NCBI RefSeq assembly: GCF_017916275.1
Contig: NZ_JAFMST010000006.1
Coordinates: 1 to 64,000, forward strand
Direction of reading: 5' to 3'
Length of the DNA stretch: 64,000 nt
Source of the DNA: Rubellimicrobium arenae
GTDB lineage: Bacteria > Pseudomonadota > Alphaproteobacteria > Rhodobacterales > Rhodobacteraceae
In this document: positions 32,766-41,704 of the stretch, piece after piece
Numbering within the stretch: the stretch's first letter is position 1
Layout: each line of letters begins with the position of its first letter
The notes under the pieces: generated by a model
Told to the model about the DNA's origin: nothing
What the model saw: the letters and a program-made list of their open reading frames with translations, nothing else
Database searches by the model: none
Position numbers and translations under genes: made by a program

Positions 32766-35700
32766 CTACTCGGCGGGGATGGCCTGATCCTCGACCCAGA
32801 GCGGGTGCTTGATGTGGGGCAGCATCTCCTTGGGGCAGACCTGCACGAACTGCCCGAGCATCGTGGGCCAGTCGCTCAGGATCTCGTTGCCCCGGCGCGA
32901 CCCGGTCTCGGCCACATGACGTTCGATCAGGGTGCGGAGCTGCTCTTCCCAGAAGGGCACGGTCACCTGGCAAGTGACCAGCGACTCCGGGTTGATGAGG
33001 TTGCGCGCCCTGCCCTCGGGGTCCCAGACATAGGCCATGCCCCCGGTCATCCCGGCGCCGAAGTTCGCGCCGATGCGGCCCAGGATCACGGCCGTTCCGC
33101 CCGTCATGTATTCGCAGCCGTTCGATCCGCAGCCTTCCACGACCACGGACGCGCCCGAGTTGCGGACGGCAAAGCGTTCGCCGGCCCGGCCCGAGGCGAA
33201 GAGGAAGCCCCCCGTCGCCCCATACAGGACCGTGTTGCCGATGATCGTGTTCTCGGACGCGACAAGGGATGACGCCATCGCCGGACGGACCACGATGGTG
33301 CCGCCCGAGAGGCCCTTGGCCACGTAGTCGTTCGCCTCGCCCGACACCTCGATCTTGAGGCCCGGCGCGGCGAAGGCGCCCAGCGACTGGCCCGCCGTCC
33401 CGGTGAGCTTGATCGTCAGGTGGTCGGGCTGGAGCGAGTTGCGCATCCCGAACCGCTTGACGATGTGGGAGCTGACGCGGGTACCGATGGTGCGGTCGGT
33501 GTTCCGCACGGCATAGGCGAGCTGCATCTTTTCCCCGTCCTGGAGGAAGCGCTCGGCGTCCTTGACAATCTCCGCGTCCAGCGTGTCCGGAACGGCGTTC
33601 CGGGGCTTGGAGCGGTCGTACACGGTCGTCCGCGCGCCATCGACGGTGATGAGGAGCGGGTTGAGGTCGAGGTCGTCGAGGTGGGTGGAGCCACGCGACA
33701 CCTGCGTGAGCAGGTCCGCCCGGCCGATCACCTCGTCGAGGGACCGCGCGCCGATGGAGGCCAGGATCTCGCGCACCTCGGTGGCGTAGAAGGTGATGAG
33801 GTTCACCACCTTGTCGGCCGTGCCGGTGAACTTGGCGCGCAGCGCCTCGTTCTGGGTGCAGACGCCCACCGGGCAGGTGTTCGACTGGCACTGCCGGACC
33901 ATGATGCAGCCCATGGCGATCAGGGCGGCGGTGCCGATGCCGTACTCCTCGGCGCCCAGCATGGCGGCCATGACGATGTCGCGGCCGGTGCGGAGGCCGC
34001 CGTCGGTGCGCAGCGTGACGCGGCTCCGGAGGTTGTTCATCGACAGGACCTGATGCGCCTCGGTCAGGCCCATCTCCCAGGGGAGGCCCGCGTACTTGAT
34101 CGAGGTCGCGGGGGAGGCCCCGGTGCCGCCGTTGTGGCCCGAGATCAGGATCACGTCGGCCTTGGCCTTGGCCACGCCCGCCGCGATGGTGCCCACGCCG
34201 CTGCTCGACACGAGCTTCACGCAGACCTTGGCCCGGGGGTTGATCTGCTTGAGGTCGTAGATGAGCTGGGCGAGGTCCTCGATCGAGTAGATGTCGTGGT
34301 GCGGCGGCGGGGAGATCAGCGTCACGCCGGGGGTGGAGTGGCGCAGCCGGGCGATGAGGGCCGTGACCTTCATGCCCGGAAGCTGGCCGCCCTCGCCGGG
34401 CTTGGCACCCTGCGCGACCTTAATCTCCAGCTCCTCACAGGCGTTGAGGTATTCCGCCGTGACGCCGAAGCGGCCGGAGGCGACCTGCTTGATCTTGGCA
34501 GACGGGTTGTCGCCGTTGGATTCGGGCAGGAAGTGCGCCGGGTCCTCGCCGCCCTCGCCCGAGTCGGACTTGGCGCCGATGCGGTTCATGGCGACGTTGA
34601 GGGTCTTGTGCGCTTCGGGCGACAGGGCGCCCAGCGACATCCCCGGCGTCACGAAGCGCTTGCGGATGGCAGTGATGCTCTCGACCTGCTCGATCGGGAT
34701 GGCGGGGCCGAGCGGCTTGATGGCCAGGAGGTCCCGCAGGTGGATCGGCGGGTTGGACTGCATGACCTTGGCGTATTGCTGCCAGAGCTCGTAGGACGCC
34801 CGGTCGCACGCGCTTTGCAGCATGTGCATGGTCGTGGCTTCCCAGGCGTGCTTCTCGCCGGTGCGACGCGCCTTGTAGAAGCCGCCGATGGGAAGGATGC
34901 CGGTCGGACCCTTCCAGCCCTTGCCGTGGACCTCCTCGATCTTCTTCTGGAGGCCGATAAGGCCGATGCCGGAGATGCGCGAGTGCATGCCGGGGAAGTA
35001 TTCGGCGCACATGGCGCGGCTCAGACCCACGGCCTCGAAGTTGAGGCCGCCTCGGTAGGAGGAGATCACCGAGATGCCCATCTTGGACATGATCTTGAGG
35101 AGCCCTGCATCCACCGCTGCCCGGTAGCGGCGCATGGCGTCCGTGAGCGTGCCGTCCAGCAGCCCCCGGGCAATCCGGTCGGCGATGGAGTCCTGCGCGA
35201 GATAGGCGTTCACCGTGGTAGCGCCCGAGGAGATCAGCACCGCGAAGTAATGCGGGTCGATGCACTCGGCCGAGCGGACGTTGACGGAGGTGAAGGTGCG
35301 CAGGCCCTTGCGCGTCAGCCAGGAATGCACCGCGCTGGTGGCAAGGATCATCGGCATCGGGACCTTGTCGGGGTCCTGATGCTCGTCCGTGAGGACGATG
35401 TGCGCGGCGCCCGAGCGGACGGCGTCCTCGGCCTCGCCCCGGATCCGTTCGAGCCCCAGGCGGAGCGCGTCGGGACCGGGCGCGAAGGTGCAGTCGATGA
35501 AGGCCACCTGGCCGCCGAACTGCTGCACCATCACGTCGAATTCGGCGTTGGCGATGAAGGGCGACTCGAGGACCAGGATCTCGGTCTGCGACGAATCCTC
35601 GTCGAGCACGTTCTTGAGGTTGCCGAACCGGGTCTTGAGCGACATGACCCGTCCCTCCCGCAGGGAGTCGATGGGCGGGTTCGTCACTTGGGAGAAGTTC

Positions 35701-37301
35701 TGGCGGAAGTAGTGCGACAGCGGCCGGTACTGCGCCGACAGCACGGCAGCCGGGGTGTCGTCGCCCATCGAGGCCACGAGCTCCTTGCCGTCCTCGGCCA
35801 TGGGGGCCAGCACCTGCTCCAGCTCCTCGACGGAGTAGCCGGCGGCGATCTGGCGGCGGCGCAGCTCCTCGCCCTCGAAAAGGGTCCGCTCCGGCACGTC
35901 GCGGAGCATGGCGTTCAGGTCCACGACCTTCTCGACCCACTGGCCGAAGGGCTGGGACCCGGCGAGCCGGTCCTTGATCTGCGTGTCGTGGTAAAGACGG
36001 CCGTCCTGCATGTCGACGGCGATCATCTGGCCGGGGCCGAGGGCACCCTTCTCGACGACGTTGCGCTCCTCGACCGGGACCATGCCGGCCTCGGAGCCGG
36101 CGACAAGCAGGCCGTCGGCGGTGACGACATAGCGGAGCGGGCGCAGGCCGTTGCGGTCGAGGCCGCCGCAGACCCAGCGGCCGTCGGTCATGGCCAGGGC
36201 GGCGGGACCGTCCCAGGGCTCCATGATGGCGTTGCAGTAGGCGTACATGTCGGCCCAGGCCTTGGGCAGGTCCCCGGTCATCTTGGACCAGGCCTCGGGC
36301 ACGAGGATGGTCTTGGCCATGGGGGCAGAGCGTCCGGCGCGGACCAGCACCTCGAACACCGCGTCCAGCGCGCCCGAGTCCGAGGTCCCCGAAGGGATGA
36401 TCGGCTTGATATCCTCGGCCATGTCCCCGAACGCGTCCGAGGACATGCGGATCTCGTGCGACCGCATCCAGTTCACGTTGCCCTTGAGCGTGTTGATCTC
36501 GCCGTTGTGGGCGAGCATGCGGAAGGGCTGGGCCAGCGCCCATTGCGGGAAGGTGTTGGTCGAATAACGCTGGTGAAAGATCGCGAAGGCGCTCTCGAAC
36601 CGCTCGTCCTGGAGGTCGGGGTAGAAGGTGGCGACCTGCTCGGCCAGCATCATCCCCTTGTAGATGATCGACCGGCAGGAGAGCGAGGCGAGGTAGAGCC
36701 CCGGGATCTGCGCGGCGATCGCCGCCTTCTCGATGCGGCGGCGGATGATGTAGAGCTCGCGCTCGAACTCCTCGGTCGAGAGCGGCTTCTCGCAGCGGAT
36801 CAGGATCTGCTCGATCTCGGGGCGGGTCGCGTTGGCCTTCTCGCCGAGCACGGAGATGTCCACGGGAACGTGGCGCCAGCCGTAGATGTAGTGGCCCATG
36901 CGGAGGACCTCGGTCTCCACGATGGTCCGGCAGCGTTCCTGCGCGCCGAAGTCGGTGCGGGGCAGGAAGACCTGACCCACGGCGATGAGCTTGTCCATCG
37001 CGGGCTCGTGCCCCGTGCGGCGGACCTGGTCGTAGAAGAAGCGGACGGGGATCTGGACGTGGATGCCCGCGCCGTCGCCGGTCTTGCCGTCGGCGTCCAC
37101 CGCGCCCCGGTGCCACACGGCCTGGAGCGCCTGGATCCCCTTCTCCACCACGCCGCGCGACGGCTTGCCGTCGATGGCGACGACAAGGCCCACGCCGCAG
37201 GAGGCATGCTCGTCATCGGCCTTGTAGAGCGAGTTCTCGGCCATCCAGGCGCGCTTGGTTTCCTCGGCCTTGACCCAGGATTCGTCGTAGGTGGTCGTCA
37301 T
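32766..37301 (-). CDS. gltB: Glutamate synthase large subunit GltB
   Basis: The 1511-aa alpha subunit of NADPH-dependent glutamate synthase, which with GltD converts glutamine and 2-oxoglutarate to two glutamates. A propeptide of about 34 residues precedes the N-terminal nucleophile Cys of the glutaminase domain (ASCGVGLVVAIDG). A central domain and the FMN-binding synthase domain follow (SGHNGGTGASPATSIKYAGLPWE). The iron-sulfur Cys cluster is CIMVRQCQSNTCPVGVC, and the C-terminal beta-helix has repeated GGxxxxR turns. AAGGAG precedes the ATG at 37301. The GFA gene overlaps it by 4 nt, so gltB ends the gltD-to-gltB gene row. Confidence 0.97.
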   Translation of the reverse strand: MTTTYDESWVKAEETKRAWMAENSLYKADDEHASCGVGLVVAIDGKPSRGVVEKGIQALQAVWHRGAVDADGKTGDGAGIHVQIPVRFFYDQVRRTGHEPAMDKLIAVGQVFLPRTDFGAQERCRTIVETEVLRMGHYIYGWRHVPVDISVLGEKANATRPEIEQILIRCEKPLSTEEFERELYIIRRRIEKAAIAAQIPGLYLASLSCRSIIYKGMMLAEQVATFYPDLQDERFESAFAIFHQRYSTNTFPQWALAQPFRMLAHNGEINTLKGNVNWMRSHEIRMSSDAFGDMAEDIKPIIPSGTSDSGALDAVFEVLVRAGRSAPMAKTILVPEAWSKMTGDLPKAWADMYAYCNAIMEPWDGPAALAMTDGRWVCGGLDRNGLRPLRYVVTADGLLVAGSEAGMVPVEERNVVEKGALGPGQMIAVDMQDGRLYHDTQIKDRLAGSQPFGQWVEKVVDLNAMLRDVPERTLFEGEELRRRQIAAGYSVEELEQVLAPMAEDGKELVASMGDDTPAAVLSAQYRPLSHYFRQNFSQVTNPPIDSLREGRVMSLKTRFGNLKNVLDEDSSQTEILVLESPFIANAEFDVMVQQFGGQVAFIDCTFAPGPDALRLGLERIRGEAEDAVRSGAAHIVLTDEHQDPDKVPMPMILATSAVHSWLTRKGLRTFTSVNVRSAECIDPHYFAVLISSGATTVNAYLAQDSIADRIARGLLDGTLTDAMRRYRAAVDAGLLKIMSKMGISVISSYRGGLNFEAVGLSRAMCAEYFPGMHSRISGIGLIGLQKKIEEVHGKGWKGPTGILPIGGFYKARRTGEKHAWEATTMHMLQSACDRASYELWQQYAKVMQSNPPIHLRDLLAIKPLGPAIPIEQVESITAIRKRFVTPGMSLGALSPEAHKTLNVAMNRIGAKSDSGEGGEDPAHFLPESNGDNPSAKIKQVASGRFGVTAEYLNACEELEIKVAQGAKPGEGGQLPGMKVTALIARLRHSTPGVTLISPPPHHDIYSIEDLAQLIYDLKQINPRAKVCVKLVSSSGVGTIAAGVAKAKADVILISGHNGGTGASPATSIKYAGLPWEMGLTEAHQVLSMNNLRSRVTLRTDGGLRTGRDIVMAAMLGAEEYGIGTAALIAMGCIMVRQCQSNTCPVGVCTQNEALRAKFTGTADKVVNLITFYATEVREILASIGARSLDEVIGRADLLTQVSRGSTHLDDLDLNPLLITVDGARTTVYDRSKPRNAVPDTLDAEIVKDAERFLQDGEKMQLAYAVRNTDRTIGTRVSSHIVKRFGMRNSLQPDHLTIKLTGTAGQSLGAFAAPGLKIEVSGEANDYVAKGLSGGTIVVRPAMASSLVASENTIIGNTVLYGATGGFLFASGRAGERFAVRNSGASVVVEGCGSNGCEYMTGGTAVILGRIGANFGAGMTGGMAYVWDPEGRARNLINPESLVTCQVTVPFWEEQLRTLIERHVAETGSRRGNEILSDWPTMLGQFVQVCPKEMLPHIKHPLWVEDQAIPAE

Positions 37302-37720
37302 GGGTCGTCTCCTTCGATGAAGGGGTTCTCGTGTTCGTATTCGGCGCGCGTCTTGCGCAGGTGGTCGCCGGCGAGCTTGGCCGACTCCATGGCGCGGTCG
37401 GCGTAGATCTCGGAGCGGAGCGGCCAGTCCCTGGCCTCGTCGAAGAGGCCGGGCATCAGCTCCAGCGTGCCCTCGGGCTTGTCGAGGTCGTGGAACCAGA
37501 GGTGCGAGCCGCAGGTGGCGCAGAAGGCCCGTTCGCTGAAGGGGGAGCTCTGGAAGCGCGCGACGGGACCGCTCGCCTCGACGTCCTGGGCGTTGAAGCA
37601 GAGGAACAGGCCTCCGCTCCAGCGCTGGCACATCCGGCAATGGCAGGCGCCGACTCGCGGGTCGTGCCCGCCCCGGACGGTGACGGTGACGGCGCCGCAG
37701 AGGCAGTGGCCGGTGATCAT
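37298..37720 (-). CDS. GFA (glutathione-dependent formaldehyde-activating-like) family protein
   Basis: A 140-aa zinc protein of the GFA/CENP-V fold. Its Cys sets are HCLCGAVTVTVRG, ACHCRMCQRWSGG and AFCATCGSHLWF. I start it at the ATG at 37720 because GGAGGG lies 6 nt upstream; an ATG at 37747 overlaps the previous gene. Its stop overlaps the gltB start (ATGA), so it is translationally coupled to glutamate synthase. The family includes S-hydroxymethylglutathione synthase but most members have unproven activity. Confidence 0.85.
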   Translation of the reverse strand: MITGHCLCGAVTVTVRGGHDPRVGACHCRMCQRWSGGLFLCFNAQDVEASGPVARFQSSPFSERAFCATCGSHLWFHDLDKPEGTLELMPGLFDEARDWPLRSEIYADRAMESAKLAGDHLRKTRAEYEHENPFIEGDDP

Positions 37721-37734
37721 CACGTGCCCTCCAT

Positions 37735-38463
37735 CTACCCGTGGCATCCGATCAAAGGCTTTTCGGCCATGAAGCCCGGCTCTCCGGGGAAGATGAAGTC
37801 CATAGGCAAACCGCCCGAGACGACGACGGAGCCCGTCGGCCCGGTTTGGCTCGTCCGCCCCTGCAGCACGATCCCGAGTTGCTGGTCTATGAAGACCTCT
37901 GCCGCCGTGGTCCAGATCGGGCCGTTCTCGCCGTATTGGAGCTTGCTTTCTCCATGACCAGTAAGGAGGCTGCGCCCGTCGATCATAGTGGCTTCCCCGT
38001 CCAAGCGGACGAACCCGTCCAACCTTGAAGGACGCACTGGGGGATTGTTGTAAGGTTGCCCAGGTCCGTAGGTTGGCAAATCCAATGCAACCGTCTGGTC
38101 GAACCGGTCCTCGCCCCTGACCAAGAGGTTGCTGAGAGAGAACGGGTCGCGGTCTTCGAGGATGCTGTTGATGCCGGGACCTGAAAGACCGTAAGCGTTG
38201 GTCACGTCCCCGTCTGGCGAGAACACGACTCCCAGAGCGTCGTACGGCGCGGTCGACTCGTCCGAGTTCACATACATGATCCCAGCCGAGTTACGACCGA
38301 AGGTCTCGACTTTGCACCCTTCGTATTGAACGGTCAGGAAGGGCGGATACGCATCCCAGATGTTGACGTATATTTCACCGACTTCTTGAGCAGTGGTCGG
38401 CAAGGCAGTGCCTCCACCTACAGTAGCGACAGAGAGCGCGGCGAAGATCGACTCGGCCCGCAT
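37735..38463 (-). CDS. Secreted protein of unknown function, tandem paralogue B
   Basis: A 242-aa protein with an N-terminal signal-like stretch (IFAALSVATVGGGTALPTTAQ). No family is recognised. It shares with the next upstream gene the same length, a central tract ending in a beta-rich region, and a near-identical C-terminal motif FIFPGEPGF followed by GC. Base composition is visibly less GC-rich than in neighbouring genes. Its ATG overlaps the stop of paralogue A (TGATG), and the GFA start follows 14 nt after its stop. It lacks several Cys found in paralogue A, suggesting faster divergence. Confidence 0.8.
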   Translation of the reverse strand: MRAESIFAALSVATVGGGTALPTTAQEVGEIYVNIWDAYPPFLTVQYEGCKVETFGRNSAGIMYVNSDESTAPYDALGVVFSPDGDVTNAYGLSGPGINSILEDRDPFSLSNLLVRGEDRFDQTVALDLPTYGPGQPYNNPPVRPSRLDGFVRLDGEATMIDGRSLLTGHGESKLQYGENGPIWTTAAEVFIDQQLGIVLQGRTSQTGPTGSVVVSGGLPMDFIFPGEPGFMAEKPLIGCHG

Positions 38464-39191
38464 CAGCCGTGGCTTTCCGGAATCGGCGACATGAGCGGCG
38501 CGTCGTAGGACGACATCACCTCGTTGCAGCCGTGCTTGGGGCTGACCGACAGGAAGCCGGGCTCGCCGGGGAAGATGAACTCCACCGGGCTGTCATCCGT
38601 CTCTGTGACGTCCTCGCCGACGACGTTCGAGCTCTTGCCCGACAGGAACATTCGCCAGTCACGGCTGATGTACTCGTTCCCCGCGCTGCGCCAGACCTCG
38701 TTGCCCTGCCCGTCATAGGCCGTGATCTCGTACTCGGTCTGCTCGAGCGGCACGTCGTCGATCGTCACCGTCTTTCCGGTCAGCCGGTCCCGGCCCACGT
38801 ACCGCGTGGAGCCGATCTCGGCCGAATTGGTCATGAAGTCGAAGCTGTCGGACTTGTTCGCGGTCAGCGCGTCGAAATCTGCGGGATCGGCCGGGCTCGG
38901 GGCCAGGATCTCGCTGTGGCCCGTCATGACGTGGTAGGACTCCATCCACTGCGTCTGCTGGTCGATGGCGCCGAAATAGGTGATGCCGCTCTCGTCCATG
39001 TCGACCCGGCGCTGCCAGCCCTCGGGATCGCCCTCGCAGCGGAAGTGATGCGACACCGTGCAGGACGCCATCTGGACGGTCAGATAGGCCGTGCAGCCCT
39101 GCGGCGGCTGGAAGGTGCGGCTGTCGGTCGACGTGTCCTGCGCAAAGGCAGGCCCGGCCAGGAGAAGCGGAAGGACGGCAAGGCAACGCAT
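38463..39191 (-). CDS. Secreted protein of unknown function, tandem paralogue A
   Basis: A 242-aa exported protein with the signal peptide MRCLAVLPLLLAGPAFAQ. Cys-bearing segments GCTAYLTVQMASC and HHFRCEGDPEGWQRRVDMDE occupy residues about 30-70. The C-terminus carries FIFPGEPGF and HGCNEV, shared with paralogue B. The ATG at 39191 has GAGGA upstream; the longer frame is not supported by a signal peptide. It lies between gltD and gltB, so it is probably transcribed with them. The function is unknown; disulfide-stabilised and periplasmic by inference. Confidence 0.82.
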   Translation of the reverse strand: MRCLAVLPLLLAGPAFAQDTSTDSRTFQPPQGCTAYLTVQMASCTVSHHFRCEGDPEGWQRRVDMDESGITYFGAIDQQTQWMESYHVMTGHSEILAPSPADPADFDALTANKSDSFDFMTNSAEIGSTRYVGRDRLTGKTVTIDDVPLEQTEYEITAYDGQGNEVWRSAGNEYISRDWRMFLSGKSSNVVGEDVTETDDSPVEFIFPGEPGFLSVSPKHGCNEVMSSYDAPLMSPIPESHG

Positions 39192-39268
39192 GGAGGATCC
39201 TCGGTTCGGGATGACCGGGCCATGAGGCCCGGCGTCGTGCGTCTTGTCGAGGGGACGATTGCCGCCCC

Positions 39269-40708
39269 TCACTCCGCCGCGACCGGCGTCGCCGTCGCGC
39301 TCTGGCCAAGGTAGCCCAGGATCGCCGCGGCCGCTTCCCGACCGTCCCGGATCGCCCAGACGACCAGCGAGGCCCCGCGCACGATGTCGCCTGCGGCGAA
39401 CACTCCGTCGAGGCTCGTCCGACCGCTGCCGAACTCGGCCCGGACAGTGCCCCAGCGCGTCACCTCGAGGCCGGGCGTTCCCCAAAGCGACGGCAGGGGC
39501 TCGGGCTCAAAGCCCAGGGCCTTGACCACCAGGTCGGCGCCCTCGAGCACGACATCCCCCATCGGCTCGGGCGAGCGGCGGCCGGTGGCGTCCGGGGCAC
39601 CCAGGCGCATCCGCTGGACGCGGACCCCGCTCACGGCGTTGCCCTCGAAGCCTTCGGGCGCGGAAAGCCACATGAACTCCACGCCCTCCTCCTCGGCGTT
39701 CGCGACCTCGCGCTGCGAGCCGGGCATGTTGGCCCGGTCGCGCCGGTATAGGCACTTCACCGACGAGGCGCCTTGCCGGATGGCGGTGCGCACGCAGTCC
39801 ATCGCCGTATCGCCGCCGCCGATGACGACGACGCGCTTGCCGGAGGCGTCAAGCTCGCCCGAGTCGAACTCGCGCACCTCGTCGCCGAACTGCTTCTTGT
39901 TGGACGCGGTGAGATAGTCGATGGCCCGCACGACGCCCCGCGCCTCGGCGCCGTCCGCCTCGATCTCGCGGCTCCGATAGACGCCGGTGGCGATCAGCAC
40001 GGCATCGTGGCGGCCCCGGATCGCATCAAAGGACAGGTCCTCGCCCACGTTGCAGTTCAGCACGAACTCCACGCCGCCGTCGCGCAGATGATCGATGCGC
40101 CGCATCACGACGTCCTTCTCGAGCTTGAAGCCCGGGATCCCGTAGGTCAGCAGGCCGCCAGCCCGGTCGTAGCGGTCATAGACCGTGACCTGCACGCCGA
40201 CCCGACGCAGCGTGTCGGCACAGGCCAGCCCCGCCGGACCCGCGCCGATGATGCCGACGGACTCGGCACGTTCGTGCGCTGGACGGATGGGCTTGACCCA
40301 ACCTTCGTTCCAGGCGTTGTCCGCGATGTAGCGCTCGACCGAGCCGATGGTGACGGTGCCATGGCCCGACTGCTCGATGACGCAGTTGCCTTCGCAAAGC
40401 CGGTCCTGGGGGCAGATGCGGCCCGTGAACTCGGGAAAGTTGTTGGCCGCCTGGGCGATCTCATAGGCTTCGAGAAGCCGCCCTTCGGCCGTCATCCGGA
40501 GCCAGTCCGGGATGTTGTGGTGCACCGGGCAATGCGACTGGCAATAGGGCACCCCGCATTGGGAGCACCGGCTGGCCTGTTCGGCCGCCTTGGGCTGCGC
40601 GAAGTCGCCGTAGATTTCGAGGAAGTCGTGACGACGATCGTCGGCCTGCCGCTTCTGGGGCATGTCGCGGCCGACGGTCACGAACTTGAGCATTTTCTCG
40701 ACGGCCAC
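39269..40708 (-). CDS. gltD: Glutamate synthase small subunit GltD
   Basis: A 479-aa flavoprotein that passes electrons from NADPH to GltB. N-terminal Cys motifs (CSQCGVPYCQSHCP and CPQDRLCEGNC) hold iron-sulfur clusters. The FAD motif is GIIGAGPAGLACADTL and the NADPH motif VVVIGGGDTAMDC. The GTG at 40708 was chosen because AGGAGG lies 7 nt upstream and the family begins MLKFVTVGRDMP soon after. Two related palindromes lie about 60-150 nt upstream and may be operators. gltB is separated from it by three other genes. Confidence 0.96.
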   Translation of the reverse strand: MAVEKMLKFVTVGRDMPQKRQADDRRHDFLEIYGDFAQPKAAEQASRCSQCGVPYCQSHCPVHHNIPDWLRMTAEGRLLEAYEIAQAANNFPEFTGRICPQDRLCEGNCVIEQSGHGTVTIGSVERYIADNAWNEGWVKPIRPAHERAESVGIIGAGPAGLACADTLRRVGVQVTVYDRYDRAGGLLTYGIPGFKLEKDVVMRRIDHLRDGGVEFVLNCNVGEDLSFDAIRGRHDAVLIATGVYRSREIEADGAEARGVVRAIDYLTASNKKQFGDEVREFDSGELDASGKRVVVIGGGDTAMDCVRTAIRQGASSVKCLYRRDRANMPGSQREVANAEEEGVEFMWLSAPEGFEGNAVSGVRVQRMRLGAPDATGRRSPEPMGDVVLEGADLVVKALGFEPEPLPSLWGTPGLEVTRWGTVRAEFGSGRTSLDGVFAAGDIVRGASLVVWAIRDGREAAAAILGYLGQSATATPVAAE

Positions 40709-40768
40709 GACGCATCCTCCTGACGCTGGGTCGGAGATGGCCATACGGCACGCAGCCCGGCAAGGCAA

Positions 40769-40783
40769 GTCAGCAATGCTGAC
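40769..40783. promoter_or_regulatory. Palindromic operator-like site 1 upstream of gltD
   Basis: GTCAGC-AAT-GCTGAC, a 6+3+6 inverted repeat, extended by a C at its right end toward GCTGACC. It lies 61-75 nt before the gltD start. The same GTCAG...CTGAC core recurs at 40843-40859. Confidence 0.55.
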
Positions 40784-40842
40784 CTAAACCGGATATTTTC
40801 TGACCCTTTGGCGAATAGAAAGGCTCCACTTACCTCTTATTT

Positions 40843-40859
40843 GGTCAGTGATACTGACC
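40843..40859. promoter_or_regulatory. Palindromic operator-like site 2 upstream of gltD
   Basis: GGTCAGT-GAT-ACTGACC, a perfect 7+3+7 inverted repeat, 8 nt from the uppP stop. Its centre is 75 nt from that of site 1. The intervening sequence is AT-rich and could hold the gltD promoter. Confidence 0.6.
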
Positions 40860-40866
40860 TTATATT

Positions 40867-41673
40867 TCAGAACCTCAATGAAAGAAGGATCAGCGCAACG
40901 GTTCCGACAACGATGCGCCACCAGCCGAAGACGCCGTAACCACGCCGGCTCACGAATCCCAGGAGCCCGCGGACCACGAGGAGGCCGCTCAGGAACGCGG
41001 CCGCAAAGCCGATCGCAATGAGCCCGACATCGTCGAAGCTCAGAACGTCGCGGTTCTTGTAAAGGTCGAAGGCCACGGCCCCGCCCATCGTCGGAAGCGA
41101 CAGAAAGAAGGAAAACTCGGCTGCCGCGCGCTTGGAGACGCCGAGGAGCAAGGCCCCCACGATCGTGGAGCCGGAACGCGACACACCCGGCACGAGCGCC
41201 AGGCACTGGCAGAGACCGATGCCCAGCGCGGTCCCGAAGGGCAGGCGATCCGCCTCGTCGTAACGCGGACGCAGCGGCAGCCGGTCCACGAGGAGAAGCA
41301 CGATCCCCCCCAGGATCAGCATGATTGCGATCAGGCGGGGCGTTTCGAAGAGAACGGTCTTGATGACGTCGTGGAGCGCCGCGCCCAGCACCGCCGCCGG
41401 CAGAAAGGCCAGGAGCACCGCCCCGATGAACCGCCGCGCCGCCGGGTCGCGGGGCGCAGAGCCGAAGACCCAGACGAGCTTTGCGAAGTAGGCGATGACG
41501 ATGGCCAGCACGGCCCCGAGCTGGATCACCACCTCGAAGGTCTTGCCGCTGCTCTCGAAGCCCAGGAAGTGGCCGGCAAGCAGGAGATGGCCCGTCGATG
41601 ACACGGGAATGAACTCGGTCGCTCCCTCGAGAAGCCCGAGGAAGACGGCCGTGACGGCCTCTGGCAGGGTCAT
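40867..41673 (-). CDS. uppP: Undecaprenyl-diphosphatase UppP (BacA)
   Basis: A 268-aa multi-spanning membrane enzyme that recycles the lipid carrier by dephosphorylating undecaprenyl diphosphate. Signature segments are [21 protein letters not shown] near the N-terminus and [18 protein letters not shown] near residue 165. Eight hydrophobic helices are discernible. The ATG at 41673 follows the epimerase gene by 31 nt. It may be cotranscribed with it, while the palindromes after its stop suggest that gltD has its own promoter. Confidence 0.96.
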   Translation of the reverse strand: MTLPEAVTAVFLGLLEGATEFIPVSSTGHLLLAGHFLGFESSGKTFEVVIQLGAVLAIVIAYFAKLVWVFGSAPRDPAARRFIGAVLLAFLPAAVLGAALHDVIKTVLFETPRLIAIMLILGGIVLLLVDRLPLRPRYDEADRLPFGTALGIGLCQCLALVPGVSRSGSTIVGALLLGVSKRAAAEFSFFLSLPTMGGAVAFDLYKNRDVLSFDDVGLIAIGFAAAFLSGLLVVRGLLGFVSRRGYGVFGWWRIVVGTVALILLSLRF

Positions 41674-41704
41674 GGGTCAGGTCCGATGAGAAGAGGGGCG
41701 CGCG

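Noticed and set aside
33420-37406. 1328-residue open frame on the plus strand across gltB
   Set aside because: It is the antisense shadow of a real, fully conserved gene; such long shadows are common in very GC-rich DNA and it shows no family features.
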